64,000 nucleotides of DNA from assembly GCA_021307345.1 (NCBI GenBank), contig CP089930.1:1116001-1180000 (forward strand). The letters run 5' to 3'. This stretch comes from Escherichia coli (GTDB taxonomy: Bacteria > Pseudomonadota > Gammaproteobacteria > Enterobacterales > Enterobacteriaceae). This document shows positions 1 through 18,055 of this stretch, in pieces; position 1 is the first letter of the stretch, and each line of letters opens with the position of its first letter. A model generated the notes under the pieces. It worked only from the letters and a program-made list of their open reading frames with translations. It did not search any database and was not told the origin of the DNA. A program made the translations under genes and the position numbers.

Positions 1-2659
<2,659 letters not shown>

Positions 2660-2661
2660 CG

Positions 2662-3039
2662 ATGATCAATTCGCCCCGAGTGTGTATTCAGGTTCAAAGT
2701 GTTTACATTGAAGCACAATCTTCACCTGATAATGAACGTTACGTTTTTGCTTATACCGTAACCATACGCAACCTGGGGCGAGCGCCAGTGCAGTTGTTGG
2801 GGCGTTACTGGCTGATCACCAACGGCAATGGCCGTGAAACCGAAGTCCAGGGCGAAGGTGTGGTGGGCGTTCAGCCGCATATCGCCCCTGGCGAAGAGTA
2901 CCAGTACACCAGCGGTGCGATAATCGAAACACCGATGGGCACCATGCAGGGTCACTACGAAATGATCGATGAAAATGGCGTTCCATTCAGCATCGACATT
3001 CCTGTATTTCGACTCTCCGTTCCAATACTCATTCATTAA
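2662..3039 (+). CDS. apaG: ApaG domain protein
   Basis: A 125-residue protein made almost entirely of the ApaG fold, a fibronectin-III-like beta sandwich. The glycine-rich signature [11 protein letters not shown] is in the middle, followed by [10 protein letters not shown]. The frame is open further upstream inside rsmA, but ATG 2662 directly after the rsmA stop, preceded by GGAGAG, is the credible start and gives the family length. The biochemical role is not settled; in eukaryotes the domain appears in F-box proteins and PDIP38. It sits between rsmA and apaH and is probably cotranscribed with both. Confidence 0.95.
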   Translation: MINSPRVCIQVQSVYIEAQSSPDNERYVFAYTVTIRNLGRAPVQLLGRYWLITNGNGRETEVQGEGVVGVQPHIAPGEEYQYTSGAIIETPMGTMQGHYEMIDENGVPFSIDIPVFRLSVPILIH

Positions 3040-3045
3040 AATAAT

Positions 3046-3888
3046 ATGGCGACATACCTTATTGGCGACGTTCATGGTTGTTACGATGAACTGATCGCTT
3101 TGCTGCATAAAATAGAATTTACCCCTGGGAAAGATACCCTCTGGCTGACGGGTGACCTGGTCGCTCGCGGGCCTGGTTCGCTGGATGTTCTGCGCTATGT
3201 AAAATCCTTAGGCGACAGCGTGCGTCTGGTGCTGGGTAATCACGATCTGCATCTGCTGGCGGTATTCGCCGGGATCAGCCGTAATAAACCGAAAGACCGC
3301 CTGACACCGCTGCTGGAAGCGCCCGACGCTGATGAGCTGCTTAACTGGCTGCGTCGCCAACCTCTGCTGCAAATCGACGAAGAGAAAAAGCTGGTGATGG
3401 CTCACGCGGGGATCACGCCGCAGTGGGACTTAGAGACTGCTAAAGAGTGTGCTCACGACGTAGAAGCAGTATTGTCGAGTGACTCCTATCCTTTCTTCCT
3501 CGACGCCATGTACGGCGACATGCCAAACAACTGGACGCCAGAGTTACGCGGACTGGCACGACTGCGTTTTATCACCAACGCTTTTACCCGTATGCGTTTT
3601 TGCTTCCCGAACGGTCAACTGGATATGTACAGCAAAGAGTCGCCAGAAGACGCGCCAGCATCATTGAAACCGTGGTTTACCATTCCAGGGCCAGTTAGCG
3701 AAGAATACAATATTGTGTTTGGTCACTGGGCATCGCTGGAAGGAAAAGGTACGCCGGAAGGTATTTACGCGCTGGATACCGGATGCTGCTGGGGTGGGAC
3801 ATTAACCTGCCTGCGCTGGGAAGATAAGCAGTATTTCGTCCAGCCATCGAACCGGCATAAGGATATGGGAGAAGCGGCGGCGTCTTAA
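3046..3888 (+). CDS. apaH: Diadenosine tetraphosphatase ApaH
   Basis: A 280-residue symmetrical Ap4A hydrolase that splits Ap4A to two ADP; it has also been reported to remove Np4 caps from RNA 5' ends. The metallophosphoesterase signature is clear: GDVHG at 7-11, GDLVARGP from 36 and GNHD at 64-67, with downstream metal-binding histidines (MAHAG, FGHWA). The gap to apaG is six bases. It is the last gene of the surA operon; a REP element lies just beyond it, facing folA. Confidence 0.97.
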   Translation: MATYLIGDVHGCYDELIALLHKIEFTPGKDTLWLTGDLVARGPGSLDVLRYVKSLGDSVRLVLGNHDLHLLAVFAGISRNKPKDRLTPLLEAPDADELLNWLRRQPLLQIDEEKKLVMAHAGITPQWDLETAKECAHDVEAVLSSDSYPFFLDAMYGDMPNNWTPELRGLARLRFITNAFTRMRFCFPNGQLDMYSKESPEDAPASLKPWFTIPGPVSEEYNIVFGHWASLEGKGTPEGIYALDTGCCWGGTLTCLRWEDKQYFVQPSNRHKDMGEAAAS

Positions 3889-3908
3889 ACACAGCCTGAT
3901 ACAGGAAG

Positions 3909-3941
3909 GCCGGATAAGACGCGACCGGCGTCGCATCCGGC
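3909..3941. repeat. REP element between convergent apaH and folA
   Basis: The stretch contains GCCGGATAAG and the inverted complement GCATCCGGC around a GC-rich centre, the standard E. coli REP (PU) palindrome. It lies between two convergent genes, where REPs typically protect mRNA 3' ends or bind gyrase, Pol I or IHF. Confidence 0.85.
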
Positions 3942-3965
3942 ACTAGCCGTAAATTCTATACAAAC

Positions 3966-6491
<2,526 letters not shown>

Positions 6492-6499
<8 letters not shown>

Positions 6500-7022
6500 G
6501 ATGTGCCTCCTGCCATTCCAGCAGACGTTGCTTATAATGACGCGCCTGCCCTTCGAGGGTTTCGTCGTCACAAATAAAGGTGCAGTGCATGGCAAACGGC
6601 GGCAGCCAGTTCAGCCCGCAGTAGATTGCCGTCGCCTGTAGCGGCTGCGACAGCACATCAAAGCCCGGATGTGCACCAATCTCAAAATGGCTTTCCCCGC
6701 CGCCGGTCGTCACCGCCCACAGCAAATGTTTGCCATGCAGTGCCGTGCCGCCGTGACCGTAAGCCCAGCCGTGCGAGAAAACTTTATCGATCCAAAGTTT
6801 GAGGAGCGGTGGAATGCTGTACCACTGCATCGGGTGCTGCCAGACGATCAGATCGGCGCGAGACAGCGCCTCCTGCTCGGCGGCAATATCGATATTGAAG
6901 TCAGGATAGAGTTGATAAAGAGAGCGAATTTCGACGCCTTCCAGCGTCCTTGCCTGTTCAAGCATCCGTTTATTCGCATGGGAATGATGCGGATACGGAT
7001 GCGCATAAATTATGAGGATCAT
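6492..7022 (-). CDS. kefF: KefF, ancillary quinone oxidoreductase of KefC
   Basis: A 176-residue flavodoxin-fold protein of the NAD(P)H:quinone oxidoreductase family. The FMN phosphate loop is near the N-terminus ([12 protein letters not shown]), followed by [12 protein letters not shown] and TTGGGESHF. KefF binds the KefC RCK domain and is needed for full efflux activity; it also reduces electrophilic quinones. The reading frame overlaps kefC by eight bases. Cytoplasmic; no anomaly. Confidence 0.97.
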
Positions 7023-7132
7023 AGTTATTAGCCCGCGTGTTTACGCCTTTATTTTCCCACAAAGTGTAGTCACATATTCACGCGGCTTATAGTCAATAAT
7101 ATTGATTCAGAAAAGAGAGAATTCTGAATAAA

Positions 7133-8464
7133 TTACCCCGCTCGCTGCCTGCGGATCGTCATATTGCTGGTCTGCGCCAATGACATCCCACGTGTTTCCG
7201 GGGCAAACGCTACGGAAATCAACAAGCCAAACAGCGAGATCCCCGCCCCCATTAGCATCGTGTTACTGATACCGTAATTATTGATAAAGATCGGCAGTGC
7301 CCAGGTCGAAACAATGGTGCCAATACGACTTAAGGACATAATCACCCCCACGGCAGAGGCGCGGATATCCGTCGGGAAAAGTTCATTAGGATAAAGCCAC
7401 TGCAAATTACCTGGCCCGCCAGAGAAAAAGGCATACACAGCAAACGCCATTACCACCAGCCAGATCCCCATATCCGGGATCAGCCCCAAAACCGCCAGCG
7501 CCAGCGTCATCATGGCAAAACTGCCAATCAACAATGGACGCCGTCCGGCAGTGTTTAACCACAGCATCGGCGGAATACAGCCGAGCATAAAGAACAGGCT
7601 AATCACCACATTCCCCAGTGCCGCGTTTTTGCCAACACCCAATCCCAACAAACCAACGATTTGCGGGCCAAAGGTGTAGATGGCGAACATTGGGATCACC
7701 TGGCAGGTCCAGATGGCGGCAACAAACAGGACAAAAGGAAAATGGCGGCGATTAAACAGATCGCGAAAACGGGTTTGCTGCGGCTGCTCTTCATCGAAAG
7801 CCACCGGTTCGCCAAACAGTTTTATCATCATCTCTTCGCACTCTTTTACTCGCCCTTTGCGTAACAACCAGCGGGGAGATTCAGGCAGTTCGAATCGACC
7901 AATCAAAATCAACAAACAGGGGATCGCCGCGCTGCCCAACATCCAGCGCCAGCCACCTTCCACATCATAAAGCCAGTAGCCAACCAGATCGGCACAGGTT
8001 GCGCCGACATACCACATGGCAGCAATAAAGCTGATGGAAAACGCCCGCTGACGGGTGCTGGAGAACTCGGTGATCATCGAGGTGGCGATGGGATAATCCG
8101 CGCCGATGACAATGCCGATGAGTACCCGCATCACCAACAGTTCGACGGGGGATGAGACAAACATCGTCGCCACCGATATCACGCCAATGGCGATAATATC
8201 AATGAGGAACATTTTGCGCCGTCCAACTTTATCGGAGATATAGCCAAACAGCGATGTGCCGACGAACAGCCCGGCGAGCGTTCCCGCGCCCAGCAAGCCA
8301 ATCCAGTCTGCATCCAGTTTCAGTGCCGGAGTCAGTTGCTCCAGCGCCACGCCTATCATTACCAGGACATAACCATCCAGAAACGGCCCACCGCTTCCCC
8401 ACAGCAAAATGCGGCGGTGAATAGAGGAGAATTTGAGATCGTCAAAGTTTCTGGACGGTTGCAT
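7133..8464 (-). CDS. yaaU: MFS-family transporter YaaU
   Basis: A 443-residue major facilitator of the sugar/metabolite (MHS-like) type, with about 12 hydrophobic segments. The loop 2-3 signature DKVGRRK is near residue 83, PESPRWLL near the middle and PETRG near the C-terminus. The substrate is not established. It lies 58 bp downstream of fixX on the same strand, so it may belong to the fixABCX transcript and move a metabolite linked to carnitine or anaerobic electron flow; that link is inference from position only. Confidence 0.9.
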   Translation of the reverse strand: MQPSRNFDDLKFSSIHRRILLWGSGGPFLDGYVLVMIGVALEQLTPALKLDADWIGLLGAGTLAGLFVGTSLFGYISDKVGRRKMFLIDIIAIGVISVATMFVSSPVELLVMRVLIGIVIGADYPIATSMITEFSSTRQRAFSISFIAAMWYVGATCADLVGYWLYDVEGGWRWMLGSAAIPCLLILIGRFELPESPRWLLRKGRVKECEEMMIKLFGEPVAFDEEQPQQTRFRDLFNRRHFPFVLFVAAIWTCQVIPMFAIYTFGPQIVGLLGLGVGKNAALGNVVISLFFMLGCIPPMLWLNTAGRRPLLIGSFAMMTLALAVLGLIPDMGIWLVVMAFAVYAFFSGGPGNLQWLYPNELFPTDIRASAVGVIMSLSRIGTIVSTWALPIFINNYGISNTMLMGAGISLFGLLISVAFAPETRGMSLAQTSNMTIRRQRAG

Positions 8465-8522
8465 GGATTATTCCTGTTTTTTTGCAATGAGAGTCAGTAC
8501 GGCGTTACGTATCAAACCAACA

Positions 8523-8810
8523 TCAGCCGTAACGGAACTCCACACCAAAGGTGCCGCGCGGGTATTCCCACTGTTCCAGCGCCGACCCCAGCCCCAGAAT
8601 GCGACAGGTGCCGCACTCCAGACATCCGGCGTAATCGAAGCGCACACTGCCGTCATCCTGCTTCTTATACAGACCTGCGGGGCACGCTTTCACCAGCAGC
8701 TCCAGCGCCTGTTTATCGGCATCGGCCTTCACAACGATGTGCGGATGCTCTTCATCGACATTGAATTTATTGACGCCCAGTTTGACGTCCACATTGACGG
8801 GAGAAGTCAT
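8523..8810 (-). CDS. fixX: Ferredoxin-like protein FixX
   Basis: A 95-residue iron-sulfur protein. The cysteines are arranged as KACPAG followed about 20 residues later by CLECGTC, the pattern of the cluster domain of ETF-quinone oxidoreductases. It starts inside the end of fixC (4-base overlap). FixX and FixC together correspond to the two halves of a single eukaryotic ETF-QO. The likely job is electron transfer with FixC; in E. coli the set is tied to anaerobic carnitine reduction. Confidence 0.95.
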   Translation of the reverse strand: MTSPVNVDVKLGVNKFNVDEEHPHIVVKADADKQALELLVKACPAGLYKKQDDGSVRFDYAGCLECGTCRILGLGSALEQWEYPRGTFGVEFRYG

Positions 8811-10093
8811 AAAACGGTCACTCCTTTCATGCCATCCTTGATCAGATTGATGAAGCCCACTTTCTTGCCGTGGCGGAGGATTTTCTTGCGCATCAGTTCC
8901 GGCGCGCTGCCGTCAATGGTGAACAGGTCACGCGCCACACCCACCGCCAGTTCCGGGTAGCCGCTAAACATGCGTGGGTTATCAAGGAACGCTGGTAGTT
9001 TTTGGTACATGCGCATATCGCGCAGCGGGCCACTCTCCAGATGCTGACGATATTCCGCCAGTTTTTGCTTACCAAAATCGTCGCTTTTCATCGCTGAAAG
9101 CACGGTTTTTGCTGCTGCTTCCCCGGCGGCAATCGCCAGATCCATACCGCGAATGGTAAAACCGAGGTTCATACACATTCCGGCGGCATCACCGGCAATC
9201 AGCACGCCGTCACCGACCAGTTCCGGCAGCATGTTGATGCCCGCTTCCGGCACGACGTGAGCAGAATATTCCACCAGCTTGCCGCCCGCGATCAGCGGTG
9301 CAACTGCCGGATGTTGTTTGAAATCTTCCAGCATTTGCGGCACCGATTTTTTCGCGTCATGCAGATGATGAAGGCCGCAAACCAACCCCAGCGACAGGGT
9401 ATTTTCATTGGTATAAAGGAAACCGCCGCCCATCAGGCCATCGGTGGGGGAACCCGCAAATAAGCAGGCCGCGCCCTGATTACCCTGCAACTGAAAACGG
9501 TCTTCGATAACTGACTTCGGTAACTCGATCAGTTCCTTCACGCCAACCGCCACATCCGTCGGTTTGACGCGTTTTGCCATCCCCAGCTTTTCGGCAAGGA
9601 TGGAGTTCACCCCGTCGGCAAGGATCACCGTCTTCGCTTCAATTACATCGCCATCGGCTTCTACACCGACGACTTTGCCATCGCGCTGTACGAGGTTATC
9701 GACGCGAATCCCGGTAATTAACTGCGCGCCCGCTTCTTCGGCCTGCTCCATCAGCCAGGCATCAAATTTACTGCGCAAAACGGAGTAAGAACGCTGGGAT
9801 GGTGAGGCTTCGTCACCGTTGCAGTAGTCCATAGTCATCGCTGACTTTTCCGTCATAAACGCGAGTTTTTCATGGGTGATCAGGCGTTCTACGGGGGCGG
9901 AGTCGGCGAAACCAGGAATAATGTGTTCCAGACTGTGGGCATAGAGACGCCCGCCAGTGACGTTCTTGGCACCTGCGGAATTGCCACGCTCGATAACTAA
10001 CACTTGTGCCCCTTCGCGGGCGAGAACCAGTGCGGCAACCGAACCGGCAAGCCCTGCACCGACGATGATGGCATCAAAGATATCTTCGGACAT
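8807..10093 (-). CDS. fixC: Flavoprotein FixC, ETF-quinone oxidoreductase-like
   Basis: A 428-residue FAD protein. The dinucleotide-binding GAGLAG is at 12-17, followed by a VLVIERG strand end, and a second FAD-contact stretch reads GDGVLIAGDAAG in the C-terminal third. It belongs to the geranylgeranyl reductase/ETF-QO family. With FixAB (ETF) and FixX it should form an electron route, in some bacteria a bifurcating one. It is the third gene of fixABCX, 50 bp after fixB, and overlaps fixX. Confidence 0.95.
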   Translation of the reverse strand: MSEDIFDAIIVGAGLAGSVAALVLAREGAQVLVIERGNSAGAKNVTGGRLYAHSLEHIIPGFADSAPVERLITHEKLAFMTEKSAMTMDYCNGDEASPSQRSYSVLRSKFDAWLMEQAEEAGAQLITGIRVDNLVQRDGKVVGVEADGDVIEAKTVILADGVNSILAEKLGMAKRVKPTDVAVGVKELIELPKSVIEDRFQLQGNQGAACLFAGSPTDGLMGGGFLYTNENTLSLGLVCGLHHLHDAKKSVPQMLEDFKQHPAVAPLIAGGKLVEYSAHVVPEAGINMLPELVGDGVLIAGDAAGMCMNLGFTIRGMDLAIAAGEAAAKTVLSAMKSDDFGKQKLAEYRQHLESGPLRDMRMYQKLPAFLDNPRMFSGYPELAVGVARDLFTIDGSAPELMRKKILRHGKKVGFINLIKDGMKGVTVL

Positions 10094-10143
10094 AAGAACT
10101 CCCTGTCAGCGGCAGAGCCGAAATACAGCCCTGCCTGAGTGGA

Positions 10144-11085
10144 TCAACGCGCTAAAGCTGCGGTCAGTGCCGGAAGGATCTTCACGGCGTCGCCAACAAT
10201 GCCGTAATCCGCGTACTGGAAGATCGGCGCATTTTTATCTTTGTTGATGGCAAAAATGGTTTGCGACGCATTAGCGCCAACCATGTGCTGGATCTGCCCG
10301 GAGATCCCCACCGCCAGGTACAGTTCAGGTTTCAGCATCAGGTTGGAGATACCGACATAGCGTTCGTGCTCCATCCATTTTTCGTTTTCTGCCACCGGAC
10401 GAGAACAGGCCAACTCCGCACCTATCGCCTTGCAAAGCTGTTCTGCCAGCGCAATGTTCTCTTTGCTGCCAATACCGCGACCGACGCTGACCACCAGGCG
10501 GGCTTTGTCGAGATCGACGCTGTTGCTCTGGCGCGCCTGGGTTGCCGTGCGGGTAATCGCCACAGCCGAAGCCTGCCACTCCACGGTGTGCGTTTCGCCA
10601 GTACGTGACGCGTCTGGCTGAGCCGCATCGAACGTGCCGCTGCTGATGGTCAGTACCGCATACGGCGTGACAATGCGTTCTTCGCCAATCGCCAGACCAC
10701 CGTAAACCATGTGTTTCACTGTCGCTTTACCGTCCTGTACGCTGACGGTGCTAGCATCGTTAGACACCGCCGCTTTAAGGCGATATCCCAGTTTTGCCGC
10801 CAGTAATTTGCCGCGACGGGTGTTTGGCAACAGCACCAGACCGTCTGCGCCGTGCTGGCGAATAGTGTCAGCCATGACACCGGCGTAATCTTCGATCATC
10901 CGATCGTCCGGTTTGCCGTTTAATTTCCAGACATGATTAGCGCCTAGCTGGATTGCCTGTGCGCCGTCGGCATCATTGAGGACAAAGGCATTGATTTGAT
11001 TAGCTAAAGCCTGCGCACCGTTCATCAGTTCCGGCAGACGAGAAGGGGTATCGCTGAATACCCAGACTTGAGAAAACGTGTTCAT
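10144..11085 (-). CDS. fixB: Electron transfer flavoprotein alpha-type subunit FixB
   Basis: A 313-residue ETF alpha homologue. The C-terminal third carries the FAD-binding signature of the family, including VSVGRGIGS and [15 protein letters not shown], ending [14 protein letters not shown]. The N-terminal half is the ETF alpha/beta domain. It pairs with FixA and probably delivers electrons to the crotonobetainyl-CoA reductase CaiA. The gap to fixA is 14 bp, consistent with one transcript starting from the cai/fix divergent region. Confidence 0.95.
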   Translation of the reverse strand: MNTFSQVWVFSDTPSRLPELMNGAQALANQINAFVLNDADGAQAIQLGANHVWKLNGKPDDRMIEDYAGVMADTIRQHGADGLVLLPNTRRGKLLAAKLGYRLKAAVSNDASTVSVQDGKATVKHMVYGGLAIGEERIVTPYAVLTISSGTFDAAQPDASRTGETHTVEWQASAVAITRTATQARQSNSVDLDKARLVVSVGRGIGSKENIALAEQLCKAIGAELACSRPVAENEKWMEHERYVGISNLMLKPELYLAVGISGQIQHMVGANASQTIFAINKDKNAPIFQYADYGIVGDAVKILPALTAALAR

Positions 11086-11099
11086 AGCATCCCCTGTAA

Positions 11100-11870
11100 T
11101 TAAATGACTTTGCGAAGATTTTCAGCAAATGCGGCGATCTGTTCTTCGCCGTCGCCTTCAATCACGATGCGCTGACGTTCGCGCTGTTTCGGCGCGGCAA
11201 CCTGTTGTTCTGACCAGGCTGCCTCTGCGTTAAAACCGATATCCGCCGCCGACCATACCTGGACGGGCTTTTTCGCCGCGCCGAGAATAGCTTTCATCGA
11301 AGGAATTTGTGGGGAGTTGATATCAGTGGAAACAGCAACAACCGCAGGCAGCGGAATGCTTAAGGTTTCTGTTTCATCTTCCAGTTCGCGCTCAACGGTG
11401 AGGGTATCTGCCGTCAGGGAGATAATTTTGCTGACGCCGTTAACTGCCGGAATATTGAGGATTTCGCCTACCAGCAAACCAACCTGCTGGGCATAAAGGT
11501 CGGAAGAACCATCGCCACAGAGGATCAGATCAAAGCCTGCTTTCTGGGCGGCTGCAGCCAGTGCGCTCGCCGTTTGTTGCGGCAGTGCCTGCTCGAACTG
11601 GTCATCAATCACCACAATCAGTTCATCCGGGCCGCGCGATAGCACATCTTTACGCCCTTTGGCGTTGGTCAGGGCTTTACCGCCCACACTTAAGGCTGTC
11701 ACCTGCGCCTCTGCTGCCTGTTGCTTTAGCTGGCAAGCCGCTTCAATAGCGTTGAGATCGTATTGGCTTATTTTGGCATCGGCTTTGCTGAAGTCTAATG
11801 AACCATCAGCATTATTGACCGCAATATCCTGTTCATCAGGCACGCACTTATAGCAAGTAATAATCTTCAT
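11100..11870 (-). CDS. fixA: Electron transfer flavoprotein beta-type subunit FixA
   Basis: A 256-residue ETF beta homologue beginning [15 protein letters not shown]. The central AMP/FAD contact region reads [16 protein letters not shown], followed by [12 protein letters not shown]. The frame stays open 21 codons upstream, but ATG 11870, preceded by GGAGATGC, gives the known length. It is the first gene of the fixABCX run, divergent from caiT across a 472-bp control region with CaiF and CRP sites, and should be induced anaerobically with carnitine. Confidence 0.95.
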   Translation of the reverse strand: MKIITCYKCVPDEQDIAVNNADGSLDFSKADAKISQYDLNAIEAACQLKQQAAEAQVTALSVGGKALTNAKGRKDVLSRGPDELIVVIDDQFEQALPQQTASALAAAAQKAGFDLILCGDGSSDLYAQQVGLLVGEILNIPAVNGVSKIISLTADTLTVERELEDETETLSIPLPAVVAVSTDINSPQIPSMKAILGAAKKPVQVWSAADIGFNAEAAWSEQQVAAPKQRERQRIVIEGDGEEQIAAFAENLRKVI

Positions 11871-11965
11871 TGCATCTCCAGAAATCATGAAGGAAACGTC
11901 GTTCATATCGGTGGTGTTAATTACAGATATCACGCTATTTAATTTGGAAATAAAACTTTAATCAC

Positions 11966-11976
11966 CAATATTGAAA
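11966..11976. promoter_or_regulatory. Single CaiF-like half site on the fixA side
   Basis: CAATATTGAAA occurs here preceded by ATCAC, exactly like the right-hand arms of the two full sites. The partner arm expected 13 bp to the left (about 11942-11952) is only weakly similar. It may be a degenerate third CaiF site nearer fixA. Confidence 0.5.
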
Positions 11977-12000
11977 ATGTCACACGCAGATAAATCCAAC

Positions 12001-12035
12001 TTTCAATATTGTTAAGTTCCTCACCAATATTGAAA
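12001..12035. promoter_or_regulatory. CaiF operator 1 in the cai/fix divergent region
   Basis: Inverted 11-bp arms TTTCAATATTG (12001-12011) and CAATATTGAAA (12025-12035) are separated by 13 bp. The published description of CaiF sites, 11-bp inverted repeats spaced by 13 bp upstream of caiT, fits exactly. Confidence 0.85.
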
Positions 12036-12057
12036 ACACGGCGTAGAAAAAAGAAAT

Positions 12058-12092
12058 TTTCAATATTGTTTTATGGATCACCAATATTGAAA
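12058..12092. promoter_or_regulatory. CaiF operator 2 in the cai/fix divergent region
   Basis: A second copy of the same architecture: TTTCAATATTG at 12058-12068 and CAATATTGAAA at 12082-12092 with a 13-bp spacer. Its centre is 57 bp from that of operator 1, a little over five helical turns, so both may lie on roughly the same DNA face. Confidence 0.85.
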
Positions 12093-12184
12093 GCCAGATG
12101 TTATTTTTTTACGCACAAAAGAACATAACAAACTGATTAATAACCAAAATTAACGGAAAAACACCCTCTATTCACCCGAAACAA

Positions 12185-12206
12185 AAATGTGACACAAATC
12201 ACAGAA
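12185..12206. promoter_or_regulatory. CRP (cAMP receptor protein) site upstream of caiT
   Basis: AAATGTGACACAAATCACAGAA carries TGTGA-N6-TCACA at 12188-12203, a perfect match to the CRP core consensus. It lies about 140 bp before the caiT start, close to the CaiF operators. The cai operon is known to depend on CRP, FNR and CaiF. Confidence 0.88.
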
Positions 12207-12339
12207 TACAGCTTATTGAATACCCATTATGAGTTAGCCATTAACGCGTTTACGAGGTTAATAATAATTATATTAAATGTTAACAAAAATAAAACAAACG
12301 GGAACGCAAAATAAATATTCGTTTTCACAGTGGAATTAA

Positions 12340-13857
<1,518 letters not shown>

Positions 13858-13887
13858 TTAACCCCCAAAATATCAAGAGGTTGAAAG

Positions 13888-15030
13888 ATGGATTTTAATT
13901 TAAATGATGAGCAGGAACTGTTTGTCGCCGGTATCCGTGAACTGATGGCCAGTGAAAACTGGGAGGCCTATTTTGCCGAGTGCGACCGTGACAGCGTCTA
14001 CCCGGAACGATTTGTTAAAGCACTGGCGGATATGGGTATCGATAGCCTGCTGATCCCCGAAGAACACGGTGGTCTGGACGCAGGATTCGTCACCCTCGCC
14101 GCCGTGTGGATGGAACTGGGGCGTCTGGGGGCGCCAACCTACGTGCTGTACCAGTTGCCGGGTGGGTTTAACACCTTCCTGCGCGAAGGCACACAAGAGC
14201 AGATCGACAAGATTATGGCGTTCCGTGGCACGGGTAAGCAGATGTGGAACTCAGCGATTACCGAACCGGGCGCGGGCTCCGACGTGGGTAGCCTGAAAAC
14301 GACTTATACCCGTAGAAATGGTAAGATTTATCTTAATGGTAGTAAGTGTTTTATTACCAGCAGCGCCTACACCCCGTACATCGTGGTGATGGCGCGCGAC
14401 GGTGCTTCTCCGGACAAACCTGTCTACACCGAATGGTTTGTTGATATGAGCAAACCGGGCATCAAAGTGACCAAACTTGAGAAGCTCGGTCTGCGTATGG
14501 ATAGCTGCTGTGAAATCACCTTTGACGATGTGGAACTGGACGAGAAAGACATGTTCGGTCGGGAAGGTAACGGCTTTAACCGCGTGAAAGAAGAGTTCGA
14601 CCACGAACGTTTCCTGGTAGCCCTCACCAACTACGGTACGGCGATGTGCGCCTTTGAAGATGCGGCGCGCTACGCCAATCAGCGAGTGCAGTTTGGCGAG
14701 GCTATTGGTCGTTTCCAGTTGATTCAGGAAAAATTCGCCCACATGGCGATCAAATTAAACTCCATGAAAAACATGCTGTATGAAGCAGCGTGGAAAGCAG
14801 ACAACGGCACCATCACCTCTGGCGATGCTGCGATGTGCAAATACTTCTGCGCCAATGCGGCATTTGAAGTGGTGGACAGCGCAATGCAGGTGCTGGGCGG
14901 CGTCGGGATTGCGGGTAACCACCGCATCAGCCGCTTCTGGCGTGACCTGCGTGTAGACCGCGTCTCCGGGGGATCTGACGAAATGCAGATCCTGACGCTG
15001 GGTCGTGCGGTGCTGAAGCAATACCGCTAA
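13888..15030 (+). CDS. caiA: Crotonobetainyl-CoA reductase CaiA
   Basis: A 380-residue acyl-CoA dehydrogenase-fold flavoprotein that reduces crotonobetainyl-CoA to gamma-butyrobetainyl-CoA, the last step of anaerobic carnitine respiration. The family FAD contact ITEPGAGSD is at 124-132 and [14 protein letters not shown] near 337-350. The position of the usual catalytic Glu in the YEGT motif is Gly361 here (VSGGSDEMQ), while Glu240 sits in DHERFLVAL, the position used by isovaleryl-CoA and long-chain dehydrogenases. Electrons probably come from FixAB. A BIME separates it from caiB. Confidence 0.96.
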
Positions 15031-16365
<1,335 letters not shown>

Positions 16366-16378
16366 ACGCGTGGCGTAG

Positions 16379-16393
16379 GTCGGGTTACCCGAC
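16379..16393. other. Short hairpin in the caiB-caiC gap
   Basis: GTCGGG TTA CCCGAC forms a 6-bp stem with a 3-base loop, 14 bases past the caiB stop, without a T tract. It could be an RNA processing or pausing site within the operon. Confidence 0.4.
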
Positions 16394-16437
16394 TAGCGCC
16401 CGCTCAATAACAAACGAACAAAATGGATAGAGGTGCA

Positions 16438-17991
16438 ATGGATATCATTGGCGGACAACATCTACGTCAAATGTGGGACGATCTGGCGGACGTTTACGGT
16501 CATAAAACGGCGCTGATTTGTGAATCCAGCGGCGGAGTCGTTAACCGGTACAGTTATCTTGAGTTAAATCAGGAGATTAACCGCACGGCAAACCTGTTTT
16601 ATACGCTGGGGATCCGCAAAGGCGACAAGGTCGCGCTGCATCTGGACAACTGCCCGGAATTTATCTTTTGCTGGTTCGGGCTGGCAAAAATTGGCGCGAT
16701 TATGGTGCCGATTAACGCCCGCCTGCTGCGCGAAGAAAGTGCGTGGATCCTGCAAAACAGCCAGGCGTGCCTGCTGGTGACCAGTGCGCAATTCTATTCC
16801 ATGTATCAACAGATTCAGCAGGAAGATACTACGCAGCTACGGCACATTTGCCTGACCGATGTGGCGCTTCCCGCTGATGATGGCGTCAGTTCGTTTACTC
16901 AACTGAAAGAGCAACAACCTGCCACCTTGTGTTATGCGCCGCCGCTATCGACCGACGATACGGCGGAAATTCTCTTTACCTCCGGCACCACCTCCCGACC
17001 GAAAGGGGTGGTGATTACCCATTACAATCTGCGCTTCGCCGGATATTACTCCGCCTGGCAGTGCGCCCTGCGTGACGATGACGTCTACCTGACGGTAATG
17101 CCTGCATTTCATATCGATTGCCAGTGCACTGCGGCGATGGCGGCGTTTTCTGCCGGAGCCACCTTTGTGCTGGTCGAGAAATACAGCGCCCGCGCCTTCT
17201 GGGGACAGGTACAGAAGTACCATGCCACCGTTACCGAATGTATTCCGATGATGATCCGTACCTTGATGGTGCAGCCGCCTTCTGCGAACGACCGACAACA
17301 CTGCCTGCGGGAAGTGATGTTTTATCTCAACCTGTCGGAGCAGGAAAAAGACGCTTTTTGTGAACGCTTCGGCGTTCGTTTGCTGACGTCTTATGGGATG
17401 ACGGAAACCATCGTTGGCATTATCGGCGACCGTCCTGGCGATAAACGGCGCTGGCCGTCGATTGGCCGGGCGGGATTTTGCTACGAAGCGGAGATCCGCG
17501 ACGATCACAATCGTCCGCTCCCGGCGGGAGAGATCGGCGAAATCTGCATTAAAGGCGAACCGGGGAAAACCATCTTCAAAGAGTACTTTCTCAACCCGCA
17601 AGCCACCGCCAAAGTCCTGGAAGCCGATGGCTGGCTTCATACTGGCGATACCGGATACCGCGACGAAGAGGGCTTTTTTTATTTCGTCGATCGTCGCTGC
17701 AACATGATCAAACGCGGTGGCGAGAATGTTTCCTGCGTGGAGCTGGAAAATATCATCGCCACCCATCCGAAAATTCAGGATATCGTGGTTGTTGGTATTA
17801 AAGATTCTATTCGCGATGAAGCTATCAAGGCCTTTGTGGTGCTGAATGAAGGTGAAACATTGAGCGAGGAAGAATTTTTCTGCTTCTGTGAACAAAATAT
17901 GGCGAAATTTAAAGTGCCTTCTTATCTGGAGATCAGAAAAGATCTGCCGCGTAATTGCTCGGGGAAGATAATCAGAAAGAATCTGAAATAA
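16438..17991 (+). CDS. caiC: Carnitine/crotonobetaine CoA ligase CaiC
   Basis: A 517-residue member of the adenylate-forming (ANL) superfamily that activates carnitine, crotonobetaine or gamma-butyrobetaine with ATP and CoA, priming the CaiB cycle. The phosphate-binding loop SGTTSRPKG is at 182-190, the A5 motif TSYGMTE is mid-protein, the hinge region reads [14 protein letters not shown], and the C-terminal catalytic lysine lies in [14 protein letters not shown] 16438, preceded by AGAGG, was chosen over the in-frame ATG at 16423. Cytoplasmic. Confidence 0.96.
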   Translation: MDIIGGQHLRQMWDDLADVYGHKTALICESSGGVVNRYSYLELNQEINRTANLFYTLGIRKGDKVALHLDNCPEFIFCWFGLAKIGAIMVPINARLLREESAWILQNSQACLLVTSAQFYSMYQQIQQEDTTQLRHICLTDVALPADDGVSSFTQLKEQQPATLCYAPPLSTDDTAEILFTSGTTSRPKGVVITHYNLRFAGYYSAWQCALRDDDVYLTVMPAFHIDCQCTAAMAAFSAGATFVLVEKYSARAFWGQVQKYHATVTECIPMMIRTLMVQPPSANDRQHCLREVMFYLNLSEQEKDAFCERFGVRLLTSYGMTETIVGIIGDRPGDKRRWPSIGRAGFCYEAEIRDDHNRPLPAGEIGEICIKGEPGKTIFKEYFLNPQATAKVLEADGWLHTGDTGYRDEEGFFYFVDRRCNMIKRGGENVSCVELENIIATHPKIQDIVVVGIKDSIRDEAIKAFVVLNEGETLSEEEFFCFCEQNMAKFKVPSYLEIRKDLPRNCSGKIIRKNLK

Positions 17992-18055
17992 ACATAATGG
18001 CAGGGAATTATCCTGCAAGCTAATAATCACGCTCTAAAAATAAATGCATTCTTTG

